Source of the DNA: Druceiella hillmani
Lineage: Eukaryota > Arthropoda > Insecta > Lepidoptera > Hepialidae
Assembly (NCBI GenBank): GCA_039881145.1
Contig: JAYKKI010000009.1
Coordinates: 9,115,501-9,179,500 of the forward strand
Length of the DNA: 64,000 nucleotides
Reading direction: 5' to 3'
A program made the translations under genes and the position numbers. The stretch's first letter is position 1; every line of letters begins with the position of its first letter. The notes under the pieces were generated by a model. It did not search any database. It had not been told where the DNA came from and saw nothing but the letters and a program-made list of their open reading frames with translations. Positions 61,721 to 64,000 of the stretch are shown here, one piece after another.

Positions 61721-63279
61721 AATTTATCAATTAAAATTACTTTTTTTTGGTGACGCCATCTTCTAAAAAAAATTTTATAGTAATGTTATTTTCGAATTAA
61801 AATTACTTTTTTTTGGTGACGCCATCTTTTACCAAAAAATTTATAGTAATCTTATTTTCATATACGTCTTTCTTGAAATATTTTTATAATTTTAATATAT
61901 TAATTAAAATTACTTTTTTCTTTGATAACGCCATCTTTTAACAAAAACTGTACAGTAATGTTGTTTCCAAATATGTCTTTCTTGAAATATTTTCATAATT
62001 TTAACAAATTTATGAACTAAAATTATTTTTTCCTTGGTAACGCCATATTTTAACATAAATTTTATTGTAACGTTATTTTCATGTGTCTTTCTTGAAATAT
62101 TTTTATAATTTTATTAAATTCAAGAATTAAAATTACTTTTTTCTTTGCTAACGCCACCTTTTATTAAAAATTTTATTCAAATGTTATTTTCATATATGTC
62201 TTTCTTGAAATATTTATGTAATTTTAATAAATTTATGAAATCAAATTACTTTTTTTTGGTGACGCCATCTTTTAACAAAAATTTTATAGTGATGTTATTT
62301 TCATCTATGTCTATTTTGAAATATTTTTAAAATTTTAATAAATTTATTAATTAAAATTACTTCTTTCTTTGGCAACAGTATCTTTTAACAAAAATTTTAT
62401 TGTAACGTTATTTTCATATATGTCTTTCTTGAAATATTTTTAGAATTTTAATAAATTTATGAATTAAAATTACTTTTTTCTTTGATAACGCCATCTTTTA
62501 ACAAAAATTTTACCGTAATGTTATTTTCATATGTCTTTCTTGAAATATTATTACCATTTCATTAAATTTATGAATTAAAATTACTTTTTTCTTTGATAAC
62601 GCCATCTTTTAACCAAAATTTTATAGTAATGTTATTTTCATATATGTCTTTCTTGAAATATTATTACCATTTTATTAAATTTATGAATTAAAATTACTTT
62701 TTTTTTGGTAATGCCATCTTTTAATACAAATTTTTTTTAAATGTTATTTCATATATGTCTTTCTTGAAATATTTTTGTAATTTTAATAAATTTATGAATT
62801 AAAATTACATTTTTTTGGTGACGCAATCTGTTAACAAAAATTTTATTGCAACGTTAATTTCATATATGTCTTTCTTGAAATATTTTTATAATTTTAATAA
62901 ATTTAATAATTAAAATTATTTTTTCGTTGATAACGCCATCTTTTAACAAAACATTTCAAGTAATGTTATTTTCATTTATTTCTTTCATGAAATATTTTTA
63001 AGATTTTAATAAATTTATGAATTAAAATTACTTTCTTTTTGGTAACGCTATATTTTAACAAAAATTTTATAGTTATGTTATTTTCATACATGTCTTTCTT
63101 GAAGTATATTTATCATTTTATTAAATATACGAATTAAAATTACTTTTTTCTTTGATAACGCCATCTTTTAACAAAAATTTTATAGCATTGTTATTTTCAT
63201 ATATGTCTTTCTTAAAATATTTCTATAATTTCAATAAATTTATGAATTAAAATTACTTTTTTCTTTGATAATGCCATCT

Positions 63280-64000
63280 TTTAACAAAAATGTTATAGTA
63301 ATGTTATTTTCATACATGTCTTTCTTGAAATATTTTTATAATTTTAATAAATTATTCAATCAAAATTTTTTTTTCTTTGGTAAAACCAAATTTTAACAAA
63401 AATTTTATAGTCATGTTATTTTCATATATATCTTTCTTAAAATATTTTTATAATTTTAATAAATTTATGAATTAAAATTACTTTTTTCTTTGGTAACGCC
63501 ATCTTTTAATAAAAATTTTATTTAAATGTTATTTTCATATATGTCTTTCTTGAAATATTTTTATAATTCTAATAAATTTATGAATTAAAATTACTTTTTT
63601 TTGGTCACGCCATATTTTAACGAAAATTTTATAGTAATTTTATTTTCATATATGTTTTTCTTGAAATATTTTTATAATTTATCAATTAACATTACTTTTT
63701 TCTTTGATAACGCCATCTTTTAACAAAAATTTTATAGTAAAGTCATTTTCATATATGTCTTTTTTAAAACATTTTTATAATTTTAATAAATTTATGCATT
63801 AAAACTACTTTTTACTTTGGTAACGCCATCTTTTAACAAAAATTTTACTGTAATGTTATTTTCATATATGTCTTTCTTGAAATATTTTGATAATTTTAAT
63901 AAATTTATGAAAGAAAATTACTTTTCTCTTTGGTAAGGAAATCTTTTAATAAAAATTTTATTTAAATGTCTTTCTTGAAATATGTTTGTAATTTTAATAA
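63280..64000. repeat. Higher-order unit within the satellite, copy 2
   Basis: Partner of 61000-61720. It shares the same unusual monomer order, including the 'ggtaaaaccaaattt' variant, the 'ggtcacgccatatttt' variant and the short monomer lacking 'ttttaataaattta'. Cut off by the window end. Confidence 0.9.

Larger units (their letters stand above)
60366..64000. repeat. AT-rich satellite array, about 113-bp monomer, continues past the window
   Basis: Monomers follow one another head to tail from 'atttaaatgtctttcttc' (60366) to the last base. Each holds the landmarks 'tgtctttcttgaaatatt', 'taattttaataaattta', 'aaaattactttttt', 'aacgccatctttt' and 'tttatagtaatgttatttt', in that order. The monomer is about 113 bp; some lack 10-40 bases. 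There are about 30-35 copies here. Only the 'ggtaacgccatc' block has appreciable G+C. There is no coding content; the 61-codon frame at 62145 is chance. Arrays like this usually sit in heterochromatin, but none of that is visible here. Confidence 0.97.

Noticed and set aside
60366..64000. CRISPR array
   Set aside because: Monomers are contiguous and about 113 bp with no alternating repeat-spacer pattern; this is a eukaryotic satellite.

Overview
This window reads as AT-rich intergenic or intronic DNA from an animal, most likely an insect. Three things point there: an errantivirus-type Ty3/gypsy element with an env-like region, AG-ended splice-acceptor-like sites with pyrimidine tracts, and very many (TA)n and (CA)n microsatellites. 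The species cannot be told from the sequence. I found no intact host protein-coding gene and no rRNA, tRNA, CRISPR array or bacterial-style operon. Most open reading frames here are short, often read through microsatellites, and are what AT-rich DNA gives by chance.

Layout. 1-4.9 kb: a CA-rich microsatellite, then the decayed 3' part of a hAT transposase (minus strand, about 1.84-2.49 kb). 4.9-8.1 kb: dispersed repeat 'A', with an internal inverted repeat and a (TA)n-bearing insertion. 8.1-17.3 kb: mostly featureless AT-rich DNA, with microsatellites, a perfect hairpin at 12.9 kb, an unrecognised GC-richer reading frame at 13.3-13.5 kb, a fresh 66-bp tandem repeat at 14.8-15.0 kb and a diverged triplication at 15.6-16.1 kb. 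17.3-18.7 kb: inverted copies of sequence that recurs at 28 kb and 33 kb. 19.1-23.4 kb: a broken errantivirus-like LTR retrotransposon (plus strand) with protease, reverse transcriptase, integrase and env remnants and one recognisable LTR. 23.7-36.0 kb: a mosaic of old duplications, in which repeat 'B' matches 'A' with part of it inverted, and a block of about 5 kb (26.2-31.4 kb) recurs at 31.9-36.0 kb. 36.0-36.7 kb: three weak candidate exons on the minus strand. 38.55-39.33 kb: the C-terminal half of a Jockey-like LINE reverse transcriptase. 40.87-41.13 kb: a GC-rich island with homeodomain-like sites and no evident coding frame. 48.8-52.3 kb: a second, unrelated Ty3/gypsy element on the minus strand with both LTRs, holding a perfect 80-bp palindrome. 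58.7-60.3 kb: exon-like remains of a THAP zinc-finger gene. 60.37 kb to the window end: an array of an extremely AT-rich satellite of about 113 bp with higher-order structure.

The genes do not work together as a system. The window is best read as a graveyard of mobile elements and segmental duplications, ending in satellite DNA that may mark heterochromatin. The points most worth following are the satellite's 2,279-bp higher-order unit, the 80-bp and 36-bp perfect palindromes, the inversion between repeats A and B, the 5-kb duplicated block with short exon-like pieces, the GC-rich island, and the THAP-like exon set.
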